NCBI GenBank assembly: GCA_963824395.1
Contig: CAWGPF010000001.1
Coordinates: 992,001-1,056,000 of the forward strand
Origin: 13-2-20CM-66-19 sp963824395
GTDB taxonomy: Bacteria > Pseudomonadota > Gammaproteobacteria > Steroidobacterales > Steroidobacteraceae
Reading direction: 5' to 3'
DNA length: 64,000 nt
The notes under the pieces are model-generated. The model had not been told where the DNA came from. It saw nothing but the letters and a program-made list of their open reading frames with translations, and ran no database searches. Each line of letters begins with the position of its first letter. Within the stretch, counting starts at the first letter, position 1. Below are positions 35,698-43,850 of the stretch, piece by piece. Made by a program: the position numbers and the translations under genes.

Positions 35698-35723
35698 GAT
35701 ACTTTCTTATATGGTGAAGTATC
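35698..35723. promoter_or_regulatory. Candidate ArsR operator over the regulator's start codon
   Basis: The sequence GATACTT-N12-AAGTATC is a 7-bp inverted repeat that spans ATG 35711. It contains TATATGGTGAA, whose reverse complement TTCACCATATA recurs exactly in the palindrome at 37303-37322. ArsR-family repressors commonly bind such dyads overlapping their own promoters, so autoregulation is likely. This is inference from sequence symmetry and recurrence. Confidence 0.5.
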
Positions 35724-36064
35724 AAGAAAAACTTGACCGAACCTTCGCGGCGCTCGTGGATCCGACGCGACGCGCCATCCTTGCGCGGCTCGAACGCAGG
35801 GGTGGCGTCTCGATCAGTGAGCTGGCGGCGCCCTTTCCTATCAAGCTCCCTGCCGTCATGAAGCATCTCGATGTGCTGGCGGAGGCGGGCCTCGTCACCC
35901 GCTCGAAAAGCGGACGCGTCGTCACCGTGCGGCTGCGCGCACAGCCCCTGCGCGCAGCCATAGACTGGCTGCAGCACTATGAGCGCTTCTGGTCGGGGCG
36001 GCTGGACCGGCTCGCCCGCTATGCGGAGGACAAGGAAGCCGAAGCGCGGAGCGACAAGCGTTGA
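35711..36064 (+). CDS. ArsR-family winged-helix repressor
   Basis: 117 residues: ALVDPTRRAILARLE, then a helix-turn-helix ISELAAPFPIKLPAVMKHLDVLAEAGLV and the wing KSGRVVTVRL. The sequence lacks the Cys metal sites of ArsR/SmtB proper and belongs to the branch that is paired with AHSA1/SRPBCC genes. The next gene is exactly such a partner, with a TTGA overlap at 36061. It probably represses this pair and, judging by a shared 11-bp motif, the secreted-protein gene at 36518-37279. Confidence 0.85.
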   Translation: MVKYQEKLDRTFAALVDPTRRAILARLERRGGVSISELAAPFPIKLPAVMKHLDVLAEAGLVTRSKSGRVVTVRLRAQPLRAAIDWLQHYERFWSGRLDRLARYAEDKEAEARSDKR

Positions 36065-36498
36065 CGAGCGTCACGCTGGTACGTCGCATCAGGGCGCAGC
36101 CGCCGGTGGTGTTCGATGCCGTCACCACGGCCGAGGGAATCGCACGCTGGTGGGGACCGGACGCAGGTCCGGTGCTGATCGCGGAGGCCGATGTACGGGT
36201 CGGCGGTCACTACCGGCTGCGCTTCCGCATGCTCGATGGCACGGAACACGAGACGAGCGGGACTTACCTGGAGCTTCTGCGACCGCAGCTCGTCGTCATG
36301 AGCTGGCGCTGGACAGGCGGCATGGAGGACCCGGGCGAGTCGCGGATCGAAATCGTATTGCGCCCGGTACCTGAGGGAACCGAGCTTACTTTCTCGCACT
36401 CACGACTGCACGATGAAGAGACCCGGCGCAGCCATGCGGCCGGCTGGGCCGGCTCACTCGACAAACTGGAAGCGCTCTTTGGCCGCGCGGGCGCCTAG
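36061..36498 (+). CDS. AHSA1/SRPBCC-domain protein
   Basis: 145 residues from TTG 36061, translationally coupled to the ArsR gene. The START/SRPBCC fold is indicated by PPVVFDAVTTAEGIARWWGP at the start, GGHYRLRFRMLDG, and the C-terminal GWAGSLDKLEALF helix. These small proteins bind hydrophobic ligands in a helix-grip cavity and are frequently the effector partner of ArsR-type regulators. The ligand is unknown. Confidence 0.85.
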   Translation: MTSVTLVRRIRAQPPVVFDAVTTAEGIARWWGPDAGPVLIAEADVRVGGHYRLRFRMLDGTEHETSGTYLELLRPQLVVMSWRWTGGMEDPGESRIEIVLRPVPEGTELTFSHSRLHDEETRRSHAAGWAGSLDKLEALFGRAGA

Positions 36499-36517
36499 TG
36501 AACCGAGGGGCCTGCAG

Positions 36518-37279
36518 CTAGTGCGTGTCTGTCGTCGCAGAGGTACCGTCGGACCATTTGCTCAGCGGCACAAAGAGAACTGTCGTCTCCCCCGGGTCAC
36601 CTTCCTGCCCGAATACCGGAGAGCCGGGGAGATTTGCGCCGAACGCGGATAGCGCGGTGTGCGGCTGGAAGAACATCAGGTGTGGGTGCCAGTGCCCGTC
36701 GATATCCGACAGATGGCCCTGTTTGGACATCATGTAGCCCAAGGCCCCGGCTGCAGGCGGCTGGCGTGCCGCGGCCGAGGCCTTGGTGCGGGTAAGCATC
36801 TCGGCTTTGGAAATACCCGAAAGTACCCACTGAGTCCGCTCAAGATTGGCCGGGAGCACCGAGCTCACCGCCGCAGGGTTCAGGCAGTCCGGCCCGCGGA
36901 TGCGTGGATTCCAGAACTGAGGATCACTGAAGGAGGCAAACCAGGAACGCTCCACCAGGCAGACGAAGCCGTTCTTGCCCTTCACGGCGGTCTCGTAGCC
37001 GTGATCGCCCAGCACCAGAATCTCCGCATCGGCCGAGATCGCGGCGGGTGCAGCGCTGCGGGCCATTGCAATCTCATCAGAGCGGCTTGCCATTCGGTAC
37101 TGATCAACCGGAGCCCTGTCCGCAGCCTGGCTATCCTTGCCGTCCTGCGCCACGAGCGGCTCCATCAAACCCAGCAGCAGTGCCAGCCCCCAGACCGCGC
37201 ACCTGACTGCCGGCCTGAGCTGCGCCCGCGCAATCTGCCCCGAGTTCGGCGGCAGTGTCATCAGGCTGCAGGTCAGCAT
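36518..37279 (-). CDS. Exported protein of unknown function
   Basis: 253 residues from ATG 37279, chosen because a hydrophobic segment (residues ~29-42) ending PLVAQDG looks like a signal peptide and because the palindrome at 37303-37322 lies just upstream. Recognisable stretches are RSDEIAMARSAAPAAISADA (helical), then a compact domain with FVCLVERSWF, FSDPQFWNP and DIDGHWHPHLMFF. I do not recognise a family with confidence. It is convergent with the AHSA1 gene (stops 20 nt apart). The palindrome suggests control by the neighbouring ArsR protein. Confidence 0.6.
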   Translation of the reverse strand: MLTCSLMTLPPNSGQIARAQLRPAVRCAVWGLALLLGLMEPLVAQDGKDSQAADRAPVDQYRMASRSDEIAMARSAAPAAISADAEILVLGDHGYETAVKGKNGFVCLVERSWFASFSDPQFWNPRIRGPDCLNPAAVSSVLPANLERTQWVLSGISKAEMLTRTKASAAARQPPAAGALGYMMSKQGHLSDIDGHWHPHLMFFQPHTALSAFGANLPGSPVFGQEGDPGETTVLFVPLSKWSDGTSATTDTH

Positions 37280-37302
37280 GGGGCTTCTCCTCGCGGCGGT
37301 AT

Positions 37303-37322
37303 AGTTCACCATATAGTGAACT
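37303..37322. promoter_or_regulatory. Perfect palindrome, candidate ArsR operator
   Basis: AGTTCACCATATAGTGAACT is a perfect 7-6-7 inverted repeat, 24 nt upstream of ATG 37279. It includes the 11-mer TTCACCATATA also found at the ArsR start codon (35698-35723, opposite orientation). It lies between the divergent secreted-protein gene and the catalase gene (37444), so it could control either. Binding is inferred. Confidence 0.55.
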
Positions 37323-37443
37323 CTATGGATGACCCCGGGCGCTGTCAATGAGATCCACGGTGGCGAGGCGGCGCGGGCGACTTTCGAAAGCCGTTAGTCG
37401 CTAGTATCGTTGGGCCTTCGATAGTCACTCGAGGTCTCGCGCA

Positions 37444-38472
37444 ATGGTGTCGTTTTCTTGCAGCGCCGCACGATCGGCGATTTTCAGCCTAGCGGCGGTG
37501 GCCGTTGCCGTTCCCTTGGTCGCCCGGAGTGAACCCACGACGGCTCCGACTGTGACCGCGCCACAAATGATCGATGCCTTCGAGGGGACCTTTGGCGTAC
37601 ACCCCGGCCAGCGACGGAACCATATCAAGGGTACCTGCGCGATAGGCGAGTTCGCTGGCACGAGCGACGCTGCGGCACTCAGCCGCTCCAGGCTTTTTTC
37701 CGGTGCCACCATTCCGGTGATCGCGCGCTTCTCACTCGGTGGCGGTAATCCCGACGTTCCGGACGCAGCGCCGGCCCCACGCGGCATGGCGCTGGAATTC
37801 CATCTGCCGGGCGGCGCTCTGCAGCACATCACGATGATCAATGTGCCAATCTTCGCCGCGGCATCGCCGGCCTCGTTCCGCGATGCGATCGTCGCCGCGA
37901 AGCCGGATCCGAAGACGGGCCATCCCGACCCCGAGAAGCTGAAGGCCTACGCCGCAACCCACCCGGATGCGATGGCGCTGACGCAGCTGGCGAGCCACCA
38001 CACGCCGACGGCCAACTACTACCAGACCACCTTCTTCAGCATTCACACTTTCAAGTTCGTCGATGCAGAAGGCGCCGAGCATCTTGTGAAGTGGCGATTC
38101 GTGCCCCGGGATGGCACGAAGGAAATGACGGCTGAAGAAATCAAAGCAGCGCCCCATGATTTTCTCGAGAAGAAACTCATCGAGCGCACCGCTGCCGGGC
38201 CGGCGATCTGGGACATGATCGTCTACGTCGGTGAACCCGGAGATCCGCAGGACAACCCGACGCTGGCGTGGCCGGAAACTCGCAGGCACTTCACCGCCGG
38301 CACCCTGAAGATCACCCAGGCGACACCGCAGCAAAAGGGCGTGGCCTGCGAGCCGATCAACTTCGATCCCCTGGTCATGGCAGACGGTATCGCCCCGACC
38401 AACGATCCTATTCTGCTGTTCCGCTCTCCGGCTTACGGAGTCTCGTTCGGCAAGCGCCTGTCCGGTCAGTGA
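37444..38472 (+). CDS. Catalase-family peroxidase, exported (SrpA-type)
   Basis: 342 residues, much smaller than classical catalases, with a signal-like N-terminus. The distal histidine is in GQRRNHIKGTCAIGEF, the distal asparagine in TMINVPIF, and the proximal heme tyrosine in RSPAYGVSFGKRL, an R-x3-Y pattern diagnostic of the catalase fold. Small exported members usually act as organic-peroxide-dependent peroxidases in the periplasm rather than strong catalases. It stands alone, divergent from the ArsR-linked gene. Confidence 0.85.
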   Translation: MVSFSCSAARSAIFSLAAVAVAVPLVARSEPTTAPTVTAPQMIDAFEGTFGVHPGQRRNHIKGTCAIGEFAGTSDAAALSRSRLFSGATIPVIARFSLGGGNPDVPDAAPAPRGMALEFHLPGGALQHITMINVPIFAAASPASFRDAIVAAKPDPKTGHPDPEKLKAYAATHPDAMALTQLASHHTPTANYYQTTFFSIHTFKFVDAEGAEHLVKWRFVPRDGTKEMTAEEIKAAPHDFLEKKLIERTAAGPAIWDMIVYVGEPGDPQDNPTLAWPETRRHFTAGTLKITQATPQQKGVACEPINFDPLVMADGIAPTNDPILLFRSPAYGVSFGKRLSGQ

Positions 38473-38593
38473 CGCATCCCTGCGGCTGTGGGATCCATGA
38501 GAGTTTGACGGGGTAAGGCGATGACGTGAAGCGCAGGCGTCGATCTTGAGCCGCGCCGATCGTCGTAAGACGTGTGCAATCGAGGAAGGCGCC

Positions 38594-39316
38594 ATGACAC
38601 CTGACCGGCTCGTCTCACGAGAGGAGTGGCTTACCGCGCGCAAGGCGCTGCTGGAGCGCGAAAAGGAGTACATGCGCGCCGGCGACAGGCTCGCCAGCGA
38701 GCGGCGGGCGCTACCCTGGCTGAGGATCGACAAACCCTACACGTTCGAGACCGAGCGGGGGCGCCGGACGCTCGCGGAGCTCTTCGATGGGCGCACGCAG
38801 CTGGTCGTGCACCATTTCATGTACGCCCCCGACTGGAATGCCGCCTGTCCGGGATGCTCATTTCAGGCTGAGCACATTGACGGTCCGGCACGACACCTGC
38901 CCCACCACAACATAACGATTGTGGCCGTGTCCCGTGCGCCGCTGCCCAGAATACTCGCATACAGAAAGCGGATGGGCTGGCACTTTGACTGGGTGTCCTC
39001 CTTCGACAGTGACTTCAACTACGATTTCCACGTCTCCTTCACGAAACAGCAGCTCGACCAGGGCTGCGTCGATTACAACTTCGGCACCATCACGACCGAT
39101 AACCGCTACCTGAGTGAGGAGCTGCCGGGCCTCAGCGTCTTCTTAAAGGATGAATCCGGTCAGATCCTGCTCACCTACTCCACGTACGCCCGAGGGCTCG
39201 ACATGCTCCTCGGCACGCATCATTACCTGGACCTCTCCCCCGAAGGTCGCAACGAGGCAGGTTACCGCGCGTGGCCGCGTCGTCATGACGAATACCCGCC
39301 TCCATCGACAGACTAA
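38594..39316 (+). CDS. DUF899 thioredoxin-like protein
   Basis: 240 residues from ATG 38594 with an AGGAAGG site. The start VSREEWLTARKALLEREKE and the HHFMYAPDWNAACPGCSFQAEHIDG segment (C-P-x-C in thioredoxin-like position) are the DUF899 hallmarks; FDSDFNYDFHVSFT and LLGTHHYLDLSPEGR follow. The family is predicted to be thioredoxin/AhpC-like, but its biochemical role is not established. Neighbours are a catalase and a glyoxalase-fold protein, which would fit stress protection. Confidence 0.8.
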   Translation: MTPDRLVSREEWLTARKALLEREKEYMRAGDRLASERRALPWLRIDKPYTFETERGRRTLAELFDGRTQLVVHHFMYAPDWNAACPGCSFQAEHIDGPARHLPHHNITIVAVSRAPLPRILAYRKRMGWHFDWVSSFDSDFNYDFHVSFTKQQLDQGCVDYNFGTITTDNRYLSEELPGLSVFLKDESGQILLTYSTYARGLDMLLGTHHYLDLSPEGRNEAGYRAWPRRHDEYPPPSTD

Positions 39317-39539
39317 AGGCGATGGCGGGTCCGGATTACCGCCCCCGCGGAGCTGTCCGGCTTGCGGATGCGCCTTGCTGCTTTAGTCGCCGCGCCGGAT
39401 CCGTAACGGCAGCGACCGCCCGCCTTCGGACCCTGCCGAGTTCACGCTGAATTTAAACGGCAACGCGCGTCGAATACCGGGTCGCTGTTTCGTTGTAGCC
39501 TAGACACATCGCTCTATGAGGAAAGAACGGAGACGGACA

Positions 39540-40028
39540 ATGGCCAAGAATGTGATCTGTCTTTGGTACGACGGCACCGCGGAGGCTGCCGCCATGTTCT
39601 ACGCTCAAACCTTCCCGGACAGTGCCGTCACCGCAGTGCATAAGGCTCCGAGCGGCTACCCGAACGGCAAACAGGGGCAGGTGCTCACGGTCGAGTTTAC
39701 GGTGCTGGGAATTCCCTGCCTCGGTCTCAATGGCGGACCGGCGTTCAAGCACTCCGAGGCATTCTCATTCCAGGTAATCACCGACAGCCAGGCCGAGACG
39801 GACCGCTACTGGAACGCGATCATCGGCAACGGTGGAACAGAGAGCGCCTGCGGATGGTGCAAGGACAAATGGGGCTTGTCGTGGCAGATCACCCCGCGGG
39901 CGCTGCTCGACGCAACGACCGATCCCGATCGTGCCGCCGCCAAGCGCGCCTTCGAGGCGATGATGAAAATGAAGAAAATCGATATCAGCGCAATCGAAGC
40001 GGCGCGGCGCGCGACCGGTGCCACTTAG
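39540..40028 (+). CDS. PhnB-like VOC-family protein
   Basis: 162 residues from ATG 39540. It starts ICLWYDGTAEAAAMFYAQTFPDS and contains GLNGGPAFKHSEAFSFQV and CGWCKDKWGLSWQITPRAL, the signature of the 3-demethylubiquinone-9 methyltransferase-like/PhnB group of glyoxalase-fold (VOC) proteins. These are annotated as metal-independent or unknown enzymes despite the methyltransferase label. No phn genes are adjacent. A GAAAGAACGGAGA stretch upstream gives the ribosome-binding site. Confidence 0.8.
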   Translation: MAKNVICLWYDGTAEAAAMFYAQTFPDSAVTAVHKAPSGYPNGKQGQVLTVEFTVLGIPCLGLNGGPAFKHSEAFSFQVITDSQAETDRYWNAIIGNGGTESACGWCKDKWGLSWQITPRALLDATTDPDRAAAKRAFEAMMKMKKIDISAIEAARRATGAT

Positions 40029-40107
40029 CCGGCGCGTAAGCGTCTAGTCCAATGCGCCGGGCAAGCCAGCGCTTCGCCAATTCGGCGGGGCCCGATCAGG
40101 GCCAGTG

Positions 40108-42906
40108 CTACCGCCCGGCACTGGCGCGCGTCATCGGTCGTTCCGCTGTCGCATCTGACTTGCTCTGTGCAAGTGCGCGAATCAACACGGTTTGCGTGAG
40201 TGGTGCCTCGCACCGCAGCTCCCGCAGCATCGCTGTGATGGCCGCAACGCTCACCGGCTTGCTGTAGAGATACCCTTGGCCCAACGTGCAACCAAGCCCC
40301 AAAAGCTGCGCCGCCTGCTCCGGCGTCTCAATCCCCTCCGCTACGGTTGCCAACTTGAGCCGCCGCGCCATATCGATGATTGCGGTGACTATGGGAGACG
40401 CCGGCTTGTCCTCGGACAAGTTCCGGATGAACGCGCGGTCAATCTTGAGAACATCTATTGGCAGGTCATTGAGGTAGCTGAGACTTGAGTAGCCGGTGCC
40501 AAAGTCATCGATCAGAATCTGTGCGCCCCGAGCCCGCAGCGTCGCAAGCGTCTGGCGGAGGCGCTCGCTCTCTTGCAGTACCGCAGACTCGGTGATTTCG
40601 AAGCGCAGCCATTTCATCTCGACGCGAGCCTCATGAGCGAGCTTGACGACCAGTTCAGAAAACTCCACCCGCTCGAGCTGCAACGGCGACACGTTGATCG
40701 CCACCGGCACGATCGGCACTTGCGCGTCGAGCCAGGTGCGCAACTGTCGCAGCACCAGCCTCAAGCCATGCTCGCCCAGCTCGACGATCAAACCGGTACG
40801 CTCGGCAACCGGTATGAAGCGCGCCGGGGCCACGACCCCCTGCTTGGGATGATTCCAGCGCATGAGAGCCTCAAGAGAGACGATGCGGCCAGTAGGCAAA
40901 TCCACTATCGGCTGGTAATCCATGAAAATCTGACCGCCGCCGACCGCCTGGCGGAGCGCCTGTTCGAGTCCCGCCTGCTCGTTGACCAGCTCACCCATTT
41001 CGGCCGAGAACTGCCGATGACAGCGTTTGCCTGCCGCCTTGGCGTGCGTCAAAGCAATGGCGGCCCGCTTCAGTAGCAGATCGGCCTCGAGCGCATCATC
41101 GGGATATACAGCGATGCCCAGACTTGCGGTCACATGCAGCGAGTCATCACCAATCATGATCGGCGCGGCTACGGTAGCCTGCAGACGCATGGCAAGCTGT
41201 TCGATTGACGCCAAGTCCGGCATCAATGTCGCGACGACCACAAACTCATCGCCACCCGTACGTGCTACGACATCCTCGGCGGCGACCGCAGCGCGCAGGC
41301 GCCGCGCCACGACCTGCAGCACCTGATCGCCGCAGGGTGGGCCGCGCGAGTCGTTGATGCTTTTGAAATCATCCAGATCCAGTTCAATCAGCGCCAGCAA
41401 CCGTCCGCCTCCGGAGACACGCCGTAAAACCCGAGGCAGGCGGCTGGCCAGGAACATGCGATTCGGCAGCGCGGTCAGCGCGTCCTGCTGTGTTACACGC
41501 AGCAACTTTTTGCGATGCTCGCGCTCCAGGCGTTCCGTCTCTCTGCGATGGCTCACATCGTGCCCAACCATCGCCAACACCCGCTGACCATCGATCTCGG
41601 CCGCCGTCACCGCAATCTCCACGTCCGCCCATCGCCCGCCGGCGCGGCGCGCGCGCGAGTGCAACACCATGCGGCGTTTCCGCCGCGCAACCTGCGTGAG
41701 TCGCTCCGGATCGATGTCGGGAAAGAGGTCCTGCACGCTGTGGCTCGCGAGCGTCTCGGCGGTGCAGCCGAGGCTCGACAGTACCGTCTGGTTCGCATCG
41801 ACGATGCGCTGTGATGCCGCATCCAGCAGCATGACATCCTCTTCCAGCTGCTCGCCGATCATGCGGTAGCGCTGCTCGGCGGCATAACGGGCGGCGAAAC
41901 TGCGCCGCAGTCGCAGTACGAACCACACCACCAGAGCCCCCGAGGCGAGAGTCAGTACGAGGTTAAAACCCAAAAGGTAGGCGGTCGTGCGGTAACCCAA
42001 GGCATAGGTGGCACGCCCGGAAATGGTCGACAGGAGCGCCACCGGAGTGCCGTCCATGTTACGGAGCAAAAGGTAGGAGCCAATTGAATTGCGATCCTTC
42101 GCCCAGACGAATGAGTCGTCCTCCGCCTCATCCGACACGAGCCACGATTGCACAGCAACCGGCATGTCGGCCACATCGTTGGGCGTCCGCAGGTAGTGAA
42201 TCGCCAGCGGCAGTTGACTCGTTTGTCTGACACGCTCTATTTCCTCGCTCGCGATGAAGCGCATGAAGATGAGTATCGCGCCCGTAGCAGCGCTGCCATC
42301 GGTACGCTTGATCTCCTGCGCGGCCACGGCCGCGGGCCCCAGGGGCGTGCTCACCAGCAGCTGCGCCGGGTTGCGCGTGCTTTGCCTGGCGACGTCTTGA
42401 GGACGGCTAAAACGGCGAATCGGCTCGAGATACCTGCCAGGTGCGGGCGAGATTACTTGCTGCTTGGCGCGATCGTAATAGCACGAGTAAACGTCATGAC
42501 CGTCCTTGTCGACCATCCAGACCACGTCCACGCGCATGCCCGCCAGGGTTTCGCGCGTGAAATTGGCGGAGACGTAAGCTGCGTTACGCGTGTCCAGATA
42601 CGCGGCCGAGTCGTCCCACTCCGCATAGTCGCGATTACTGACGTGCAGCTGGCGCAGGTCCGCGTCGAGCGCTTGCATTATCTGCGCGCTCTTCTGACGC
42701 ATCTCCCCGCTCTCGATTTCTTCAAAGCTGCCAATGAGGATCTTGGCAAGCACGGCGACGGCAACGATCAACGCGACAACGGAAAGCGCACAGACGACGA
42801 TTGCCAGTCTGAAGCTCCGCGTCGCGCTGGGGGTTCCCGCCGTGCGGTTGCGCGTGTCCTGGAGGGGAGTGGCAACACTGCGGTCCGCGAGCTCTGGTAG
42901 ATCCAT
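40108..42906 (-). CDS. Membrane GGDEF-EAL protein with CHASE4-type sensor and PAS domain
   Basis: 932 residues from ATG 42906 (the frame stays open 16 codons further). Layout: membrane helix ~33-55, a periplasmic CHASE4-like sensor ~60-290 (DLRQLHVSNRDYAEWDDSAAYL), second helix ~315-340, PAS ~360-470, GGDEF ~480-640 and EAL ~660-900. The diguanylate cyclase active site TGGDEF is intact, but the inhibitory RxxD site reads AAED. The phosphodiesterase has EALMRWNHP, IDDFGTGYSSL and AEGIETPEQ, so both activities look possible. It would tune cyclic-di-GMP in response to a periplasmic signal. Confidence 0.9.
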   Translation of the reverse strand: MDLPELADRSVATPLQDTRNRTAGTPSATRSFRLAIVVCALSVVALIVAVAVLAKILIGSFEEIESGEMRQKSAQIMQALDADLRQLHVSNRDYAEWDDSAAYLDTRNAAYVSANFTRETLAGMRVDVVWMVDKDGHDVYSCYYDRAKQQVISPAPGRYLEPIRRFSRPQDVARQSTRNPAQLLVSTPLGPAAVAAQEIKRTDGSAATGAILIFMRFIASEEIERVRQTSQLPLAIHYLRTPNDVADMPVAVQSWLVSDEAEDDSFVWAKDRNSIGSYLLLRNMDGTPVALLSTISGRATYALGYRTTAYLLGFNLVLTLASGALVVWFVLRLRRSFAARYAAEQRYRMIGEQLEEDVMLLDAASQRIVDANQTVLSSLGCTAETLASHSVQDLFPDIDPERLTQVARRKRRMVLHSRARRAGGRWADVEIAVTAAEIDGQRVLAMVGHDVSHRRETERLEREHRKKLLRVTQQDALTALPNRMFLASRLPRVLRRVSGGGRLLALIELDLDDFKSINDSRGPPCGDQVLQVVARRLRAAVAAEDVVARTGGDEFVVVATLMPDLASIEQLAMRLQATVAAPIMIGDDSLHVTASLGIAVYPDDALEADLLLKRAAIALTHAKAAGKRCHRQFSAEMGELVNEQAGLEQALRQAVGGGQIFMDYQPIVDLPTGRIVSLEALMRWNHPKQGVVAPARFIPVAERTGLIVELGEHGLRLVLRQLRTWLDAQVPIVPVAINVSPLQLERVEFSELVVKLAHEARVEMKWLRFEITESAVLQESERLRQTLATLRARGAQILIDDFGTGYSSLSYLNDLPIDVLKIDRAFIRNLSEDKPASPIVTAIIDMARRLKLATVAEGIETPEQAAQLLGLGCTLGQGYLYSKPVSVAAITAMLRELRCEAPLTQTVLIRALAQSKSDATAERPMTRASAGR

Positions 42907-43067
42907 GCCGCATGTATCGGCAGCTGATCCAGAAACTGGACCGCTAACGCCCAATGACCCTCGAAACGCTCACGTGCGGGTCGCTTGTCTCACGCGCTGC
43001 AGGGTCCACAACAGGCCATGTGCTCGGTGGCCCCCCGGGCCGGGGTAGAGGGCTGGCTGGCGATCTG

Positions 43068-43226
43068 ATTGGTGGAAAGGGAGGGACTCGAACCCTCGAC
43101 CCCGGCATTGTGAGGGGTAGTTGAGTCAAGGTACCTCGCAATTTCAATAGCTTAGCCAAGGAGCGCCCGTTGCACTTAGCACGACGAAGCACAACTGGGC
43201 ACGACCGACTCCCGCAAACTCCCGCA
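43068..43226. repeat. Left integration repeat A (tRNA 3' fragment plus arm-type repeats)
   Basis: The first 42 nt (43068-43109) are identical to 45523-45564 and read, on the minus strand, as a tRNA acceptor 3' strand (CCTTTCC-A-CCA, 43070-43080) and full T arm. The anticodon stem does not pair here and the loop reads CTCACAA, so the tRNA half is decayed. The homology with copy B continues imperfectly through a GAGCGCCCGTTGCA-type stretch to ACTCCCGCAAACTCCCGCA (43208-43226), a tandem repeat like integrase arm sites. It marks the border between core DNA and accessory DNA. Confidence 0.8.
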
Positions 43227-43266
43227 GCGAACAGTCCGGGTGCCAATGACCAGATGTGGTGTATAG

Positions 43267-43296
43267 TGTGGAGCCAAGTCCACATTAGAGTCCACA
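43267..43296. promoter_or_regulatory. Toxin-antitoxin operator
   Basis: TGTGGA-N6-TCCACA (43267-43284) is an inverted repeat, followed six bases later by a third half-site TCCACA (43291-43296) that ends 3 nt before the antitoxin ATG. A TATAGT -10-like hexamer (43262-43267) overlaps it. RHH antitoxins normally bind such dyads to repress their own operon, so this is the likely autoregulatory site. Confidence 0.6.
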
Positions 43297-43299
43297 GGG

Positions 43300-43533
43300 A
43301 TGAAGACGATCCAGATGACCATCGACGAACGTCTCCTCAAGGTCGTCGACAAGATAACCCGAGCCCGAAAAACCACCCGATCGGCGTTCATTCGCGATGC
43401 TCTCGAGGCGGAGATCCGACGACAGCGAGTTCGCGAGGACGAGGTCCGACACGCCGAGGGCTACGCGCACAAGCCAGTTGCGCCCGGTGAGTTCGATATC
43501 TGGCTGAGCGAACAGGACTGGAGTACGTCGTGA
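43300..43533 (+). CDS. Ribbon-helix-helix antitoxin
   Basis: 77 residues. The N-terminal half MKTIQMTIDERLLKVVDKIT, followed by an Arg-rich turn and SAFIRDALE, is a MetJ/Arc-type ribbon-helix-helix DNA-binding domain; the acidic/aromatic C-terminal tail would wrap the toxin. It overlaps the MazF-like toxin gene by 4 nt (GTGA at 43530), the usual antitoxin-first order. It neutralises the toxin and represses the operon through the upstream dyad. Confidence 0.88.
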   Translation: MKTIQMTIDERLLKVVDKITRARKTTRSAFIRDALEAEIRRQRVREDEVRHAEGYAHKPVAPGEFDIWLSEQDWSTS

Positions 43534-43850
43534 ATCGGGGTGACGTCTGCTGGTACACATTCAAGACACCAGACAAGAAGCGGCCGGTACTGATCCTCAC
43601 ACGCGATTCCGCGATCGCCGTGCTGCACTCGGTCACCGTTGCACCGATCACCTCGACGATCCGTAGTATCCCCACTGAGGTCGTCCTGACAGAGGCCGAC
43701 GGTTTACCAACCACCTGCGCGGCGAACTTCGACAATCTCCAGACCGTGCCCAAGAGCAATATCGGCGATCGCATTGTCCGATTAACGACGCAGAAAATGA
43801 AAGAGGCTGGCGCGGCGACCTCATTCGCGCTCGGCTTCGACGACGAGTGA
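43530..43850 (+). CDS. MazF/PemK-type endoribonuclease toxin
   Basis: 106 residues. MNRGDVCWYTFKTPDKKRPVLI, then VTVAPITSTIRSIPTEVVL and the GLPTTCAANFDNLQTVPKS segment match the MazF/PemK SH3-like fold, including the R/T/S positions that cut single-stranded mRNA at short motifs. It is paired with a RHH antitoxin, as in PemIK/MazEF-type modules. The pair sits immediately inside integration repeat A, where it would stabilise the element. Its stop overlaps the GTG of the TPR gene. Confidence 0.88.
   Translation: MNRGDVCWYTFKTPDKKRPVLILTRDSAIAVLHSVTVAPITSTIRSIPTEVVLTEADGLPTTCAANFDNLQTVPKSNIGDRIVRLTTQKMKEAGAATSFALGFDDE

Noticed and set aside
43068..43120. tRNA with anticodon CAC at repeat A
   Set aside because: The anticodon stem does not pair (TACCC against TGCCG) and the 5' half is absent.
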